Source of the DNA: Cylindrospermopsis curvispora GIHE-G1 | GTDB lineage: Bacteria; Cyanobacteriota; Cyanobacteriia; Cyanobacteriales; Nostocaceae | Direction: 5' to 3' | Assembly (NCBI RefSeq): GCF_014489415.1 | Contig: NZ_CP060822.1 | Coordinates: 3,023,501 to 3,087,500, forward strand | Length of the DNA: 64,000 bases | In this document: positions 8,619 through 18,169 of the stretch, piece after piece | Numbering within the stretch: the stretch's first letter is position 1 | Layout: each line of letters begins with the position of its first letter | Position numbers and translations under genes: made by a program | Notes under the pieces: model-generated | The model's database searches: none | Told to the model about the DNA's origin: nothing | The model's input: the letters and a program-made list of their open reading frames with translations, nothing else

Positions 8619-10682
8619 TTAGGGAGAAATCTCCCAAATATTAATCTTATTATCTTCTGTTCCACCCACTAAAGTTTTACCATCAGCACTTAAAACTAAG
8701 GATGTAACAATTTTGGTGGTTCCCGGTAGAGCGTAAATTTCTTCCTTTGTGCTTACATCCCATAATTTAATCACAGAGGAAATTTTCTCAGAACAACCTG
8801 GGCAACTTTTGGCTCCACTAATCAGGGTTTTACCATCGGGACTGAAGATCACAGATGTAACATTTTGTTTTTTACTGGCAAAAATTATCTCCTTATTCTT
8901 AGTATCCCAAAACTTAATTTGGCGATCGCGACTGGTACTGACAAGTGTACTACTGTCCGGACTAAAAGCTAAAGATGTGACTGTTTGCGAAGTAGTATCT
9001 AATAGTGTGGTTGGTTTTTGCCCAGTGGTTTGATTAATATTCCATATTTTAATAGTCTTGTCAAAACTTCCACTTGCTAGAGTGAACCCATCGGGACTAA
9101 GAGCTAAAGACCTAACCCAATAATTATGACCTAGGAGAGTTTTTAAAAACTTTCCTGTTAATAGACTCCAAACTTTAATAGTTTTATCATCTCCCGCACT
9201 AACTAGGGTTTTGCTATCTTGACTAATAGCTAGTGCTTGAACTGAGTCCTGATGACCAACTAGATTAAAAGTAAGTTTTTTTGTTTGTAAATTCCAAACT
9301 TTAATAGTTTTATCATCTCCAGCGCTGACTAGGTTATTTCCATCTGGACTAATGGCAAGAGCGTTGATATTTTGTGTATGTCCTGGTAGGGATATGATTT
9401 GTTTGCCTGTTTTGCTATTCCATAATTTAATTGCTCCGTAACCTGCGCTGACAATGGTATTACCATCTGGAGTAATAGCCACCACTGCCAGGGATTTATC
9501 CACTTGTGTTATGGTTTTGAATAAACTAACTTTGTTAGCTCTAATGGAGGAGGTTGTCCTAGATATTTGCCCATATTCGGGACTGGTAGGAGATTTATTA
9601 CTTGGCATTACTAGAGGATTAAATTGAGAGAAAATTGCCGTTTGTATTTGACCTAGGTTCCTATATCCCAATCCCCCCAAAACCGAAATCGTTACCAAAA
9701 TCAAAAATGTATTTCGGAAAATAATATGTTTATGTTTTTCATGTTTACCCTTTTTAAGATATATACCAGATTTTTTTGAACCGTAAACATTCTCTTTACT
9801 AAGATCTTTTATAACTTCATCAGCAGATTGATAGCGATTTTTCAGTTCTAGTTTTAATAGCTTATCTAAAATAATAATTAGCTCAGCACTCCTAGAATTG
9901 TGGAGGCAATCCTGCCAATTTTTGACCCAACTATAACCATGTTCTATCCATAACTGAAGGGGAGATACACCAGTTAAGAGATGAAAACAAGTAGCACCCA
10001 AGCTAAATAAATCACTAGCTGGATAGGCTTTGCCATCTCTAATTTGCTCTATGGCAGAATAACCATGGGATCCTATAGAAGTACCATATTTTTTTTGAAC
10101 TGCAGCTGTTAATTGTTTGGCAGAACCAAAGTCAATTAATATTAATCTTCCATCCCTTTTACGTCGGATAATATTCTCCGGTTTTATATCTCGATGAATT
10201 ACTCCCCGACTGTGAATAAATTTAAGAATGGGCAATAAATCTAGTAGCACAGATTGAATATCACTGTCTTTATAGTGCTTTCTTAATTGTAACTCCTGTA
10301 ATAGGTTATTACCATCTATAAATTGCTGTACTAGATATAAACATTTATCTTGCTCAAAATAAGCCAATAAGGTGGGAATTTGTGGATGCTCTCCTAATTC
10401 TTGCAGTCTCTTTGCTTCTTGACTGAATAACTCCATTGCTTTTTTTTGTGCCCAAGTACCCTGAAACTTAGGTGCTAATTGTTTGACCACACAACTATCA
10501 TTTAATTTATCTGTGTCTTCCGCTAGATATGTTCTGCCAAATCCTCCTTCATCTGAAAGCACACGAATAATACGAAAACGATTTCTTAACAGTGGTACTA
10601 AAGGAGTGTCACAACTTTGACAAAACTTCCTACCATCGGGATTCTGAGGATTTTGACAATCGGGATTTAAACAACATATCAT
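8619..10682 (-). CDS. Ser/Thr protein kinase with zinc ribbon, TM helix and WD40 repeats
   Basis: 687 residues from the ATG at 10682. The zinc ribbon (residues 3-24, CCLNPDC ... FCQSC) leads into a Hanks-type kinase domain (about 35-295). The glycine loop is GGFGRTYLAED, the ATP lysine is Lys68, the catalytic loop is HRDIKPEN with Asp165, and DFG is at 184-186. One membrane helix (about 320-341) is followed by about six or seven WD40 blades, each ending in [IL]KxW[ND] after SPDG..L[VI]S. In this cyanobacterial class the kinase is cytoplasmic and the propeller probably lies beyond the membrane. The open frame extends upstream to 10811 only because a MITE supplies extra codons. Confidence 0.9.
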   Translation of the reverse strand: MICCLNPDCQNPQNPDGRKFCQSCDTPLVPLLRNRFRIIRVLSDEGGFGRTYLAEDTDKLNDSCVVKQLAPKFQGTWAQKKAMELFSQEAKRLQELGEHPQIPTLLAYFEQDKCLYLVQQFIDGNNLLQELQLRKHYKDSDIQSVLLDLLPILKFIHSRGVIHRDIKPENIIRRKRDGRLILIDFGSAKQLTAAVQKKYGTSIGSHGYSAIEQIRDGKAYPASDLFSLGATCFHLLTGVSPLQLWIEHGYSWVKNWQDCLHNSRSAELIIILDKLLKLELKNRYQSADEVIKDLSKENVYGSKKSGIYLKKGKHEKHKHIIFRNTFLILVTISVLGGLGYRNLGQIQTAIFSQFNPLVMPSNKSPTSPEYGQISRTTSSIRANKVSLFKTITQVDKSLAVVAITPDGNTIVSAGYGAIKLWNSKTGKQIISLPGHTQNINALAISPDGNNLVSAGDDKTIKVWNLQTKKLTFNLVGHQDSVQALAISQDSKTLVSAGDDKTIKVWSLLTGKFLKTLLGHNYWVRSLALSPDGFTLASGSFDKTIKIWNINQTTGQKPTTLLDTTSQTVTSLAFSPDSSTLVSTSRDRQIKFWDTKNKEIIFASKKQNVTSVIFSPDGKTLISGAKSCPGCSEKISSVIKLWDVSTKEEIYALPGTTKIVTSLVLSADGKTLVGGTEDNKINIWEISP

Positions 10683-10740
10683 GACGTTGAAATTAAATTT
10701 CACAGCATAAAAATCCACAGAATCTATAATTAGGTTAAAT

Positions 10741-10861
10741 AAGACTAGGTGGATGGAATTAATATAAGATGAACCTAGGTTGGGTTGAAGTATGAAACCC
10801 AACGCCCCCATGGGTTTCGTTCCTCAACCCATCCTACAAATAATTGTGCCTCCCTACTTAC
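10741..10861 (+). mobile_element. MITE copy (TA-type, ~118 bp family)
   Basis: Near full-length copy: it starts AAGACTAGGTGGATGGAATT and ends GTGCCTCCCTACTTA, with internal complementary segments around GTTGGGTTGAAGTATGAAAC. It lies 5' of the kinase gene and creates a spurious 43-codon extension of its frame. Other copies in this window: 18862, 37109, 44875, 49548, 51881, 56096, 58780. Confidence 0.75.
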
Positions 10862-10956
10862 TTCTTTCTGGTTATACAATATCATAAACCAAAAATCAGG
10901 TCTATCTGTTAACAAGTTGTTAAAGCTATATGATGTTTCTGCAAATAGTTTTTAAT

Positions 10957-11466
10957 CTATCCTCTCGGTTTAAACCATTTATTAATCACTGTACTGATCA
11001 CCGTATTCACGGTTTGCTTGATTTGGTGCTGACGATTCCATTTTTGAAAAGCAGCTTCATATTCTTCACCTTGATTACGAAAGGTGTTCCAAACCTCAAC
11101 TAGAATAACTAATCCCGAAAACATCAAAATATATAGAGACCAGGTTAGACTAGCACTGCTAATTAAATTTGCCAGCACGAAAAAAGCGTTAATAATTATA
11201 TAGTTTCCTATACGTTTCTTCAGTTTATTTTGACGATAATTATTAAAAGCCTTTCGCTGCTGTGTTTCGCTTCGTTGAACTAACCATTCAGTCTTAGCGT
11301 GCAAAACAGCTTCCGGTTCAATTTGTAGCTCCTTAGCAATCTCTAAAATCTGCTGATAGGAAAACTCTTGACTAATATCTTTACTCTGACGGGCGATCGC
11401 CAGGTTTAAAATTTCCTGTACCTCTTCCTGGGTGTAAAAACGCAGTTTGTTGGATTCTGATGTCAT
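10957..11466 (-). CDS. 2TM-domain protein
   Basis: 169 residues from the ATG at 11466 (the frame runs to 11505). The N-terminal 80 residues are helical and charged (YTQEEVQEILNLAIARQS ... LQIEPEAVLHA). Two close membrane helices follow (IINAFFVLANLI and WSLYILMFSGLVIL), then a basic tail ending WFKPRG. This is the 2TM-domain architecture, often seen with an N-terminal SHOCT/HTH-like segment; function is unknown. It lies alone between the kinase and tyrA. Confidence 0.6.
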   Translation of the reverse strand: MTSESNKLRFYTQEEVQEILNLAIARQSKDISQEFSYQQILEIAKELQIEPEAVLHAKTEWLVQRSETQQRKAFNNYRQNKLKKRIGNYIIINAFFVLANLISSASLTWSLYILMFSGLVILVEVWNTFRNQGEEYEAAFQKWNRQHQIKQTVNTVISTVINKWFKPRG

Positions 11467-11546
11467 GTTTTCTTTCCTGATCATCATTATTTTAAAAGGT
11501 AGCAACGGTGGAATCCAGACTCCACCAATTCCACATTAGCATTTTC

Positions 11547-12383
11547 CTATAGGAATCTGGGACGGTTATGTTGATTGAACAGGAGTTTCTCCCCCAAAAC
11601 CTCCCAGTTTTCCTCTTCGATCAATTTGATAAATGAATCCAGGTGGTCACGATATTTATGTAATGAATTGATGAGTGCTTGACCATTATATTGTGCCATC
11701 ATTACCCCCAGTTCGGGATTGCCACCACCTACCCGACTGGTATCCCGAAAACCAGAACTAGCAAGTTTTTGAGCTAGTTCTAAAATTTCTAAATCTGTTT
11801 CATTTAAACAAGCATCAATTAGAGCAGCGCTAACCATCACCGGTAAATGAGATATCCAACTCACAGCTCGATCATGTTGCTCTGGTGAACAGTAGTAAAC
11901 ATTACATCCAAGCGATCGCACAATTTCTTCCAGTAGTGTTAAATTGTTTTTGATTGTTTTATCAATTGGAGTGATTACGTAAGGACAATTCACAAACAAG
12001 TTAAACTGGGCAGCTTCTATTCCCATACTAGTATTTCCGGCCATGGGGTGACCACCAATAAAATTCTCCCATAAGGGAGAAATAGAATGGACAATGGGCC
12101 CTTTCACAGAACCAACATCAGTAATAATAGTAGTCTTATGTAGATAGGGTAGTAACTCTTTTATCTGAGGTACAATTAATCCTATAGGGGTACAGACAAA
12201 TATTAATTCTGCACTTACCAATAAACTCAAATCAACACTAGCTTGGTCTACACTGCCAATTTCCATGGCTTTTTGACAGGTTGATTCTCGACGACTAACT
12301 CCTAAAACATAATGTCCTTGGGAGCGTAAGTCAAAACCCAAAGAACCACCAATCAATCCTAAACCCAGAATACCAATTTTCAT
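11547..12383 (-). CDS. tyrA: prephenate/arogenate dehydrogenase
   Basis: 278 residues from the ATG at 12383; a TTG two codons upstream is less likely. The enzyme makes tyrosine by NAD(P)-dependent oxidative decarboxylation of prephenate or arogenate. The N-terminal Rossmann fold has GLGLIGGS, and the catalytic region includes GGHPMAGNTSMGIEAA and the SHLPVMVSAAL helix. It has no fused chorismate mutase or ACT domain, as in cyanobacterial arogenate dehydrogenases; substrate preference cannot be read from the sequence. Confidence 0.92.
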   Translation of the reverse strand: MKIGILGLGLIGGSLGFDLRSQGHYVLGVSRRESTCQKAMEIGSVDQASVDLSLLVSAELIFVCTPIGLIVPQIKELLPYLHKTTIITDVGSVKGPIVHSISPLWENFIGGHPMAGNTSMGIEAAQFNLFVNCPYVITPIDKTIKNNLTLLEEIVRSLGCNVYYCSPEQHDRAVSWISHLPVMVSAALIDACLNETDLEILELAQKLASSGFRDTSRVGGGNPELGVMMAQYNGQALINSLHKYRDHLDSFIKLIEEENWEVLGEKLLFNQHNRPRFL

Positions 12384-12470
12384 TTTCAACTTGACAGATA
12401 AACTTGAGAGTTGTGCGCACCACCTTAATCGTAGAATTAAACCTTATATTTATCCTTAATAACATCAATT

Positions 12471-13544
12471 ATGAAAAAGCTGATTAATCAACCAGAAAAC
12501 TTCGTCAAAGAAAGTCTCCTTGGCCTGGCTAGGGCACACAGTGGTTTAATTAAAGTAAACTTCGACCCTACCTTTGTTTATCGTGCAGAAACTCCCGACA
12601 AAAGTAAAGTAGCAATTATTTCTGGTGGTGGTAGTGGACATGAACCAATGCACACGGGTTTTGTAGGCACAGGAATGTTAGATGCTGCTTGTCCGGGAGA
12701 AATTTTTACCTCACCAACCCCCGATCAAATGTTAGCAGCAGCAGAAAAAGTTGATAGGGGTTTAGGAACTCTGTATATTGTAAAAAATTATAGCGGCGAT
12801 ATAATGAACTTTGAAATGGCCACCGAACTAGCTAGAAGTCAAGGAATTCGTACCTTAAATATGATAATTGATGATGACGTGGCCGTGAAAGATAGTTCTT
12901 ACACCCAAGGAAGAAGAGGAGTGGGAACAACCGTACTAGCGGAAAAAATTTGTGGAGCAGCAGCAGAGCAAGGTTACGATTTACTTCAGGTTGCCAATTT
13001 GTGCAAAAAGGTAAATCTTCTAGGAAGAAGCATAGGAGTAGCCTTGAGTTCTTGTACAGTACCAGCTAGGGGAACACCAACCTTTGACCTGGGAGATGAC
13101 CAAATAGAGTTGGGTATTGGCATTCATGGAGAACCAGGAAGAGAAAGAGTTCCCCTGATGCGTAGTGATGAGATTACCGAGGTCCTAGCCCGATCGCTCT
13201 TTGATGATACTGATTATTGTCGAACAATGCGGGAATGGGATGAAAACCGGGAGGAGTGGAAAGAAGTAGAACTGTTAAATAAACCCTGGGAAAAAGGCGA
13301 TCGCCTTTTAGCATTTGTTAATAGTATGGGTGGTACTCCTATTTCGGAACTTTATCTCGTCTACCGTAAACTAGTAGAACTTTGCGAGCAGGAGGGGTTA
13401 GAAATTGTGAGAAATCTGATTGGACCTTACATGACATCCCTAGAGATGCAAGGTTGTTCTATTACGTTACTCAAACTAGATGAGGAAATGTTAGACCTAT
13501 GGGATGCACCAGTTAAAACTGCGAGTTTACGCTGGGGAGTTTAA
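12471..13544 (+). CDS. dhaK: dihydroxyacetone kinase subunit DhaK
   Basis: 357 residues. It binds dihydroxyacetone covalently through a histidine as a hemiaminal; His219 in GIGIHGEPG matches that residue. The other substrate loop [15 protein letters not shown] (52-66) is intact. dhaL starts 1 bp after the stop, so the two are co-transcribed. In split DhaK/DhaL systems the phosphate normally comes from PEP through DhaM and the PTS; no dhaM is in this window. Confidence 0.94.
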   Translation: MKKLINQPENFVKESLLGLARAHSGLIKVNFDPTFVYRAETPDKSKVAIISGGGSGHEPMHTGFVGTGMLDAACPGEIFTSPTPDQMLAAAEKVDRGLGTLYIVKNYSGDIMNFEMATELARSQGIRTLNMIIDDDVAVKDSSYTQGRRGVGTTVLAEKICGAAAEQGYDLLQVANLCKKVNLLGRSIGVALSSCTVPARGTPTFDLGDDQIELGIGIHGEPGRERVPLMRSDEITEVLARSLFDDTDYCRTMREWDENREEWKEVELLNKPWEKGDRLLAFVNSMGGTPISELYLVYRKLVELCEQEGLEIVRNLIGPYMTSLEMQGCSITLLKLDEEMLDLWDAPVKTASLRWGV

Positions 13545-13545
13545 A

Positions 13546-14190
13546 ATGATTACTCAGGTGCAAATTGTTGAATGGTTGCAAGTGTTTAGTTCCGTCATTG
13601 AACATCACAAGCAAGAATTAACTGAACTAGATGCTGCCATTGGTGATGCAGACCATGGAATTAACATGGATAGGGGTTTCAAAAGAGTAAGTAGCATTCT
13701 ACCAAGCATTGAGGGGAAAGATATTGGCAGCATTTTGAAAACAGTGAGCATGACCCTCATATCCAGTGTAGGAGGTGCTAGTGGTCCGTTATACGGAACC
13801 TGGTTTTTAAGAGGTAGTGACATCACCATGGGGAAGAACCAGCTAACTACAAGGGATATATTAGCTTTTCTGAAAGCTGGTTTAGATGGAGTAGTAGAAA
13901 GAGGTAAGGCTCAGTTAGGGGATAAAACAATGGTAGACGTCATACATCCTGCTGTGTTGGCCTTTGAAAAGGCTGTGACAGAAGATAAAGACACAATTTC
14001 GGCCCTGAGAATGGCTGTGGATGCAGCAGAGCAGGGACTAAGACATACCATACCTATGATAGCAAAAAAAGGTAGAGCCAGTTATTTAGGAGAGCGTAGT
14101 ATGGGACATCAAGATCCTGGAGGTACATCTGCCTATTTAATGCTCAGGAGTTTATTAGAAGTGGTAGAGGGAGCCAGGAAATGGAAATAA
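13546..14190 (+). CDS. dhaL: dihydroxyacetone kinase subunit DhaL
   Basis: 214 residues from the ATG at 13546, one base after the dhaK stop. (A longer frame from 13504 lies inside dhaK.) The ADP-Mg binding aspartates appear in LDAAIGDADHGINMDRG (Asp29, Asp34, Asp36). The helical barrel signatures SVGGASGPLYGTWF and LGERSMGHQDPGGTSAYL are present. DhaL carries the nucleotide and phosphorylates the dihydroxyacetone held by DhaK. Confidence 0.93.
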   Translation: MITQVQIVEWLQVFSSVIEHHKQELTELDAAIGDADHGINMDRGFKRVSSILPSIEGKDIGSILKTVSMTLISSVGGASGPLYGTWFLRGSDITMGKNQLTTRDILAFLKAGLDGVVERGKAQLGDKTMVDVIHPAVLAFEKAVTEDKDTISALRMAVDAAEQGLRHTIPMIAKKGRASYLGERSMGHQDPGGTSAYLMLRSLLEVVEGARKWK

Positions 14191-14288
14191 TCTGCCAACC
14201 AATCTCTTGTGCTGATTTGAATTTTGCCTATAGATGAGGAACTTGACACAGAAAATATGTATGATATAGTGGGGTGGGTTGGAGTTAA

Positions 14289-14362
<74 letters not shown>

Positions 14363-14365
14363 CTC

Positions 14366-14817
14366 CTAACATCTCACACCTTGCACCTTGCGCATGCCAT
14401 GATTGAGTGGGTCAAAACCCCTTGGTAGTCTAGTGCTCATGTCATACATAGCACCATTCAAGTTAGCACCATAGAACTTGGTGTAGTTTAGCCCCTCTAA
14501 GATTGGCATTAGAAAGATTCACAAGAAAATCGCCGAAAGGCACGGAAGCCACTTGGCTTTAGACAGGAAGTGCCAACGGCGAATTTATTCGCCTTGATAT
14601 TTAACCGTGATGCGGTTCTTCAATATTCCAGTGTTGTCTTTATGTTATTTTGTGGCTGCTAAAGTTTGGCCCTAGCCAAATTAGTTCTACTTAGATCTGC
14701 CCCCCAGAAATTGATTCCGGGCAAATAGGCATCAATAAGTCTGATCCCAATCAAATCAGCAGATACAAAGTACCTCTCGCCTGTGGCATAAAGCCGTTTT
14801 ACATCTTCTGCTTCCAT
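14366..14817 (-). pseudogene. pentapeptide-repeat protein, interrupted and frameshifted
   Basis: From the ATG at 14817 a frame gives MEAEDVKRLYATGERYF then pentapeptide-like units (FWGADLSRTNLARAKL) and stops at 14659. After about 135 bp of foreign sequence, pentapeptide coding resumes (NLSNANLRGAKL, near 14520), shifts frame near 14487, and ends with FYGANLNGAMYDMSTRLPRG. That tail resembles the usual C-terminal motif of cytosolic cyanobacterial pentapeptide proteins. The gene is thus broken by an insertion plus a frameshift. It is unrelated to the secreted pentapeptide family at 26-35 kb. Confidence 0.7.
14521..14655. mobile_element. insertion remnant, possibly an IS200/IS605 end
   Basis: This ~135-bp segment separates the two halves of the pentapeptide pseudogene. 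It contains two compact hairpins, AAGCC-ACTT-GGCTT (from 14546) and GGCGAA-TTTA-TTCGCC (14578-14593). Such hairpins are typical of IS200/IS605-type ends, which lack terminal inverted repeats. It has no coding capacity, so family assignment is tentative. Confidence 0.35.
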
Positions 14818-14909
14818 TTATTCACGCTTACCCAAAAAAGAGATTAAGAAATAGGCTAACTTTAGTGTACCGCAGTAGTTTAAGTATATAGCTTTAGCCA
14901 TAAGCAGTC

Positions 14910-14946
14910 AAAAAAAAGCACCTGAGTTTCTTTAAGGCACTCAGGT
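14910..14946 (-). terminator. rho-independent terminator (minus strand)
   Basis: ACCTGAGT (14920-14927) and ACTCAGGT (14939-14946) form a perfect 8-bp stem. Read on the minus strand it is followed by GC and a run of eight or more T. No minus-strand protein gene lies just upstream (14947-15159), so it may end a small RNA. Confidence 0.7.
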
Positions 14947-15159
14947 ACTCCCCCGTATAAGTTTCACCAACTTACTCCAGACTTGGTATGGAGAACTTCA
15001 AACATTTCCATTAGACGGAGCAGAGCGAAGTCAATAACAAACCTGAGTAAAGAGGTATCACTCCTTGCATGTAATTTAGAATATTCCCTACAAAGTGAGT
15101 AACCAACCTGGATGGTGACAGTTTATTAACTGACACGTAAAATACTGGGAATTTTTTGT

Positions 15160-15876
15160 ATGGACCATGAACTTGCCCAAGAAAACATTATGGAAATGAT
15201 TGAATATCAATGTATAAGCAACCTAAACATTTATGATTCTCCTGAATGTGTCCGATTAGCAACCCAAGCTGCTAGGGGAAGGAATTTAAGAATTCCCCAG
15301 GAAGGACAAATTCAAGATACTTGTGTTGAAGTTTATTTGTGTGAAGATCAGTACCGAGGATGGATTGATCCCAATGATTTGCGCTTATTAAAACTTGCCA
15401 CAAAACCCTATCAACCAGCTAATTTTACCGCCTTAGAAATCGAGAAACTTGTACCAGAAGTAATTGAATTTACTCAAAAAGCCATGAGACAAACCAATTA
15501 TTATCTATGGGGCGGAACCGTAGGGCCCAATTATGATTGTTCCGGTTTAGTGCAAGCTGCTTTTCTATCCGTTGGTGTGTGGATACCAAGGGACGCTTAT
15601 CAACAAGAAGCATTTACTCAAACTATAGATATTAATGAGATACAGCTAGGAGATTTAGTATTTTTTGGTACTAACCAAAAAGCCACCCATGTGGGTTTAT
15701 ATTTAGGAAATGGATATTATATTCACAGCTCGGGAAAAGACCAGGGACGCAACGGAATCGGAATTGATCAATTATCACCAGATGGCGATCGCATTAGTCA
15801 GTTATACTATGAACAACTGCGTGGATCTGGCAGAGTTGTAAGAAGTTACACCCCTATTCCCCAACACCCACATTAA
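15160..15876 (+). CDS. NlpC/P60 cell-wall peptidase with SH3b domain
   Basis: 238 residues: an SH3-like domain (about 12-80) and a C-terminal NlpC/P60 cysteine peptidase domain (about 100-235). The catalytic residues are Cys127 (YDCSG), His177 (THVGLY) and His189 (YIHSSG). Length and positions agree with the structurally characterised Anabaena/Nostoc gamma-D-glutamyl-L-diamino acid endopeptidases, which cut peptidoglycan stem peptides in recycling or remodelling. No signal peptide is visible, so it may act in the cytoplasm on imported muropeptides. Confidence 0.92.
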   Translation: MDHELAQENIMEMIEYQCISNLNIYDSPECVRLATQAARGRNLRIPQEGQIQDTCVEVYLCEDQYRGWIDPNDLRLLKLATKPYQPANFTALEIEKLVPEVIEFTQKAMRQTNYYLWGGTVGPNYDCSGLVQAAFLSVGVWIPRDAYQQEAFTQTIDINEIQLGDLVFFGTNQKATHVGLYLGNGYYIHSSGKDQGRNGIGIDQLSPDGDRISQLYYEQLRGSGRVVRSYTPIPQHPH

Positions 15877-15922
15877 CCACTACCAATTCCAACCCTACTT
15901 ATTTCCACACTTGGTAATACTT

Positions 15923-16945
15923 ATGACTAATTATCCACTGCCAGCCACCAATGAAAAATTATCTAGTAGTCAATATAAAGCACTTGACGTTTCAGTAGTT
16001 TTGCCGATTAAAGATGAACTAGAAAGTTTGCCATTATTGTTAGAAGGAATTTGTCAAGCTTTACAAGTGAATAAATTAAATTATGAAATTATTTGCGTAG
16101 ATGATGGATCTAAGGATGGTTCAGCAGAGTTTCTCAAAACTCAGGCTCAAATGCGCAATGATCTAAAAGTAATAATTTTGCGACGGAATTATGGACAAAC
16201 AGCTGCTATGTCTGCTGGTTTTAATTATGCTACTGGTAAAACCATAGTTACCTTAGATGCGGATTTACAAAATGACCCCACTGATATACCCAACTTATTG
16301 AGTAAATTAGATGAAGGTTATGATTTAGTGACTGGTTGGCGGCAAAATCGCCAGGATGGAGCCATAAATCGTCTCATACCCTCGAAAATTGCTAACTGGT
16401 TAATTCGTCGCGCTACCGGTGTTTATGTTCATGACTATGGTTGTTCTCTCAAAGCTTACCGTGCAGAATTAGTAGCAGATATGAACCTATACGGAGAACT
16501 ACATCGCTTCCTACCTGCATTAGCATATATTGAAGGAGCCAGGATTGCAGAAATTCCCGTACGTCATCATGCAAGACGTTTTGGTAAAAGCAAGTATGGC
16601 ATATACCGGACTTTTCGGGTATTAATGGATTTAATAACTATTCTTTTTATGAAAAAGTTTCTTACTAGTCCAATGCACGTTTTTGGATTATTAGGTTTAG
16701 GGTCAATGATTATTGGAGGGGGACTAAGTATTTACCTCACCATCCTCAAGTTGTTTTTTTATCTGGAAATTGGTAGTCGTCCCTTACTGATTTTAGCAGT
16801 ATTACTGCTTGTCACGGGAGTACAGTTATTTTGTTTTGGACTATTAGCGGAAATGCTAATGCGTACCTATCATGAGTCCCAGGGGAAGCCAATATATCGA
16901 GTGAGGGAAGTTGTGATTGACTCTCCTCATAAGGGAATTCACTAG
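15923..16945 (+). CDS. family 2 glycosyltransferase with two C-terminal TM helices
   Basis: 340 residues from the ATG at 15923; the frame extends to a TTG at 15911. The GT2 domain (about 20-240) begins VSVVLPIKDELESLPLL and has the metal-binding region DADLQNDP. Two membrane helices follow (about 255-280 and 290-320). This is the DPM1/GtrB architecture that transfers a sugar from a nucleotide to a polyprenyl phosphate lipid carrier. The acceptor and sugar cannot be told from sequence. A strong terminator overlaps its stop codon. Confidence 0.88.
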   Translation: MTNYPLPATNEKLSSSQYKALDVSVVLPIKDELESLPLLLEGICQALQVNKLNYEIICVDDGSKDGSAEFLKTQAQMRNDLKVIILRRNYGQTAAMSAGFNYATGKTIVTLDADLQNDPTDIPNLLSKLDEGYDLVTGWRQNRQDGAINRLIPSKIANWLIRRATGVYVHDYGCSLKAYRAELVADMNLYGELHRFLPALAYIEGARIAEIPVRHHARRFGKSKYGIYRTFRVLMDLITILFMKKFLTSPMHVFGLLGLGSMIIGGGLSIYLTILKLFFYLEIGSRPLLILAVLLLVTGVQLFCFGLLAEMLMRTYHESQGKPIYRVREVVIDSPHKGIH

Positions 16946-16972
16946 GAAGTTCTGCTGTATTTCCTAGTTTTT
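16941..16972 (+). terminator. rho-independent terminator of the GT2 gene
   Basis: ACTAGGAA (16941-16948) pairs with TTCCTAGT (16961-16968) and is followed by a T-run. The TAG stop codon of the glycosyltransferase gene lies inside the left arm. Confidence 0.75.
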
Positions 16973-17213
16973 CGGTTGTCAGCAGACTGGTAGGGTTCTA
17001 AATCAAACAATTTTAAGTAATGGTTAGTCTCCATAAAAGTCCTCATCCAGAATTTCCTCTATTTGAAAAGGACAAATTATGGGATAAGTGGTCGTGCAAA
17101 ATAAATTTCGCAGTTCAGGGAGGGAACTGATAACTGAAAAGACCTAACAGATAACCCTTACAGAAATTATTTCTTCAATGAATATGTAAAATTAAATTTG
17201 CCTGGGTACTTAC

Positions 17214-18065
17214 TCACCCACCAAAAAACCATACTGTACCTGTGTACAAATAATAAATGCCTGTAAGCATTAAAGCTACACTGCCTAGTTGAATAATAGT
17301 TTCTGAATGTTGTAACAAGTTCCTACTCTGTTTAACTAACCCTGTGAATAGACTGGCTAGAAAAATCAAAATTGTATATCCTAAAGCATAACTGACCATG
17401 GTAAGTGTACCTAAAACTTGAGAACCAGTAGCAGCAGCTGCTGCTAACACTGCAAATAACACCGGACTAGCACAGGGAGAACTAACCAGAGCAAAGGTTA
17501 GACCCACACTGTATGGACCGCTGTTAGGAAGTTTTAAGTCTATCTGGGGGAGGTAAATTTTAATTACTCCTATTAACCATAGTCCCATTATGGACATAAT
17601 CAAACCAACTACTATGTTGATATAACCTCGGTATTCTATGATTACCATTCCAGCAAAGGATGAAACCAAACCAAATAGACTTAAAATGGTAACACTACCT
17701 AGCACAAATAAACCGGACTGACTAAAAGCATCCCAACGGGATGTTATTTTTAGGGTACCAATATAACTTAGATTAACCGGAAGTAGGGCAAGAATACAGG
17801 GAGAAATGCTGGCTAATAATCCACCAATAAATGCCAGAGGTAGTAAAACCAGTGGATTGGCTGTGTTCTGTTTTTCAAACCACTTTTCATAAAGGTTTTC
17901 TACAACAGAAATTAGTCTTTCTAAGGGTTGGCTAATGACTGTACCCAGGGTAATAACAATAATTAAAGCTACTAGTCCTAATGCTATATATAATAGCATC
18001 TTTCGCGATATTTTAATGCTGTATATAGGCTTTTTTTCCCCTGGCACTTTTTCTATTTCGCTCAT
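17214..18065 (-). CDS. CcdA-type thiol/disulfide transmembrane carrier
   Basis: 283 residues with about seven hydrophobic helices. CcdA proteins pass reducing equivalents from cytoplasmic thioredoxin across the membrane through a pair of cysteines. Here these are in LASISPCILALLP and LVSSPCASPVL, each in its typical Pro-Cys context. An extra N-terminal helix precedes the core. The gene upstream on the same strand encodes an exported thioredoxin-like protein, about 100 bp away, which is the expected partner. In cyanobacteria such pairs serve cytochrome c and b6f maturation in the lumen or periplasm. Confidence 0.88.
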   Translation of the reverse strand: MSEIEKVPGEKKPIYSIKISRKMLLYIALGLVALIIVITLGTVISQPLERLISVVENLYEKWFEKQNTANPLVLLPLAFIGGLLASISPCILALLPVNLSYIGTLKITSRWDAFSQSGLFVLGSVTILSLFGLVSSFAGMVIIEYRGYINIVVGLIMSIMGLWLIGVIKIYLPQIDLKLPNSGPYSVGLTFALVSSPCASPVLFAVLAAAAATGSQVLGTLTMVSYALGYTILIFLASLFTGLVKQSRNLLQHSETIIQLGSVALMLTGIYYLYTGTVWFFGG

Positions 18066-18169
18066 AATAATGTCCTCAAATTATTTAATTGCTTGCAAGC
18101 ATCTCCCTTTAAATGGCCATTTAGCTTATTATCGGAAGATGTTTGCCATCAAATCCTTAATCCTTGCCC

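Noticed and set aside
10683-10811. 43-residue N-terminal extension of the kinase
   Set aside because: It derives from MITE sequence and intergenic DNA; the zinc-ribbon start at 10682 is the natural one.
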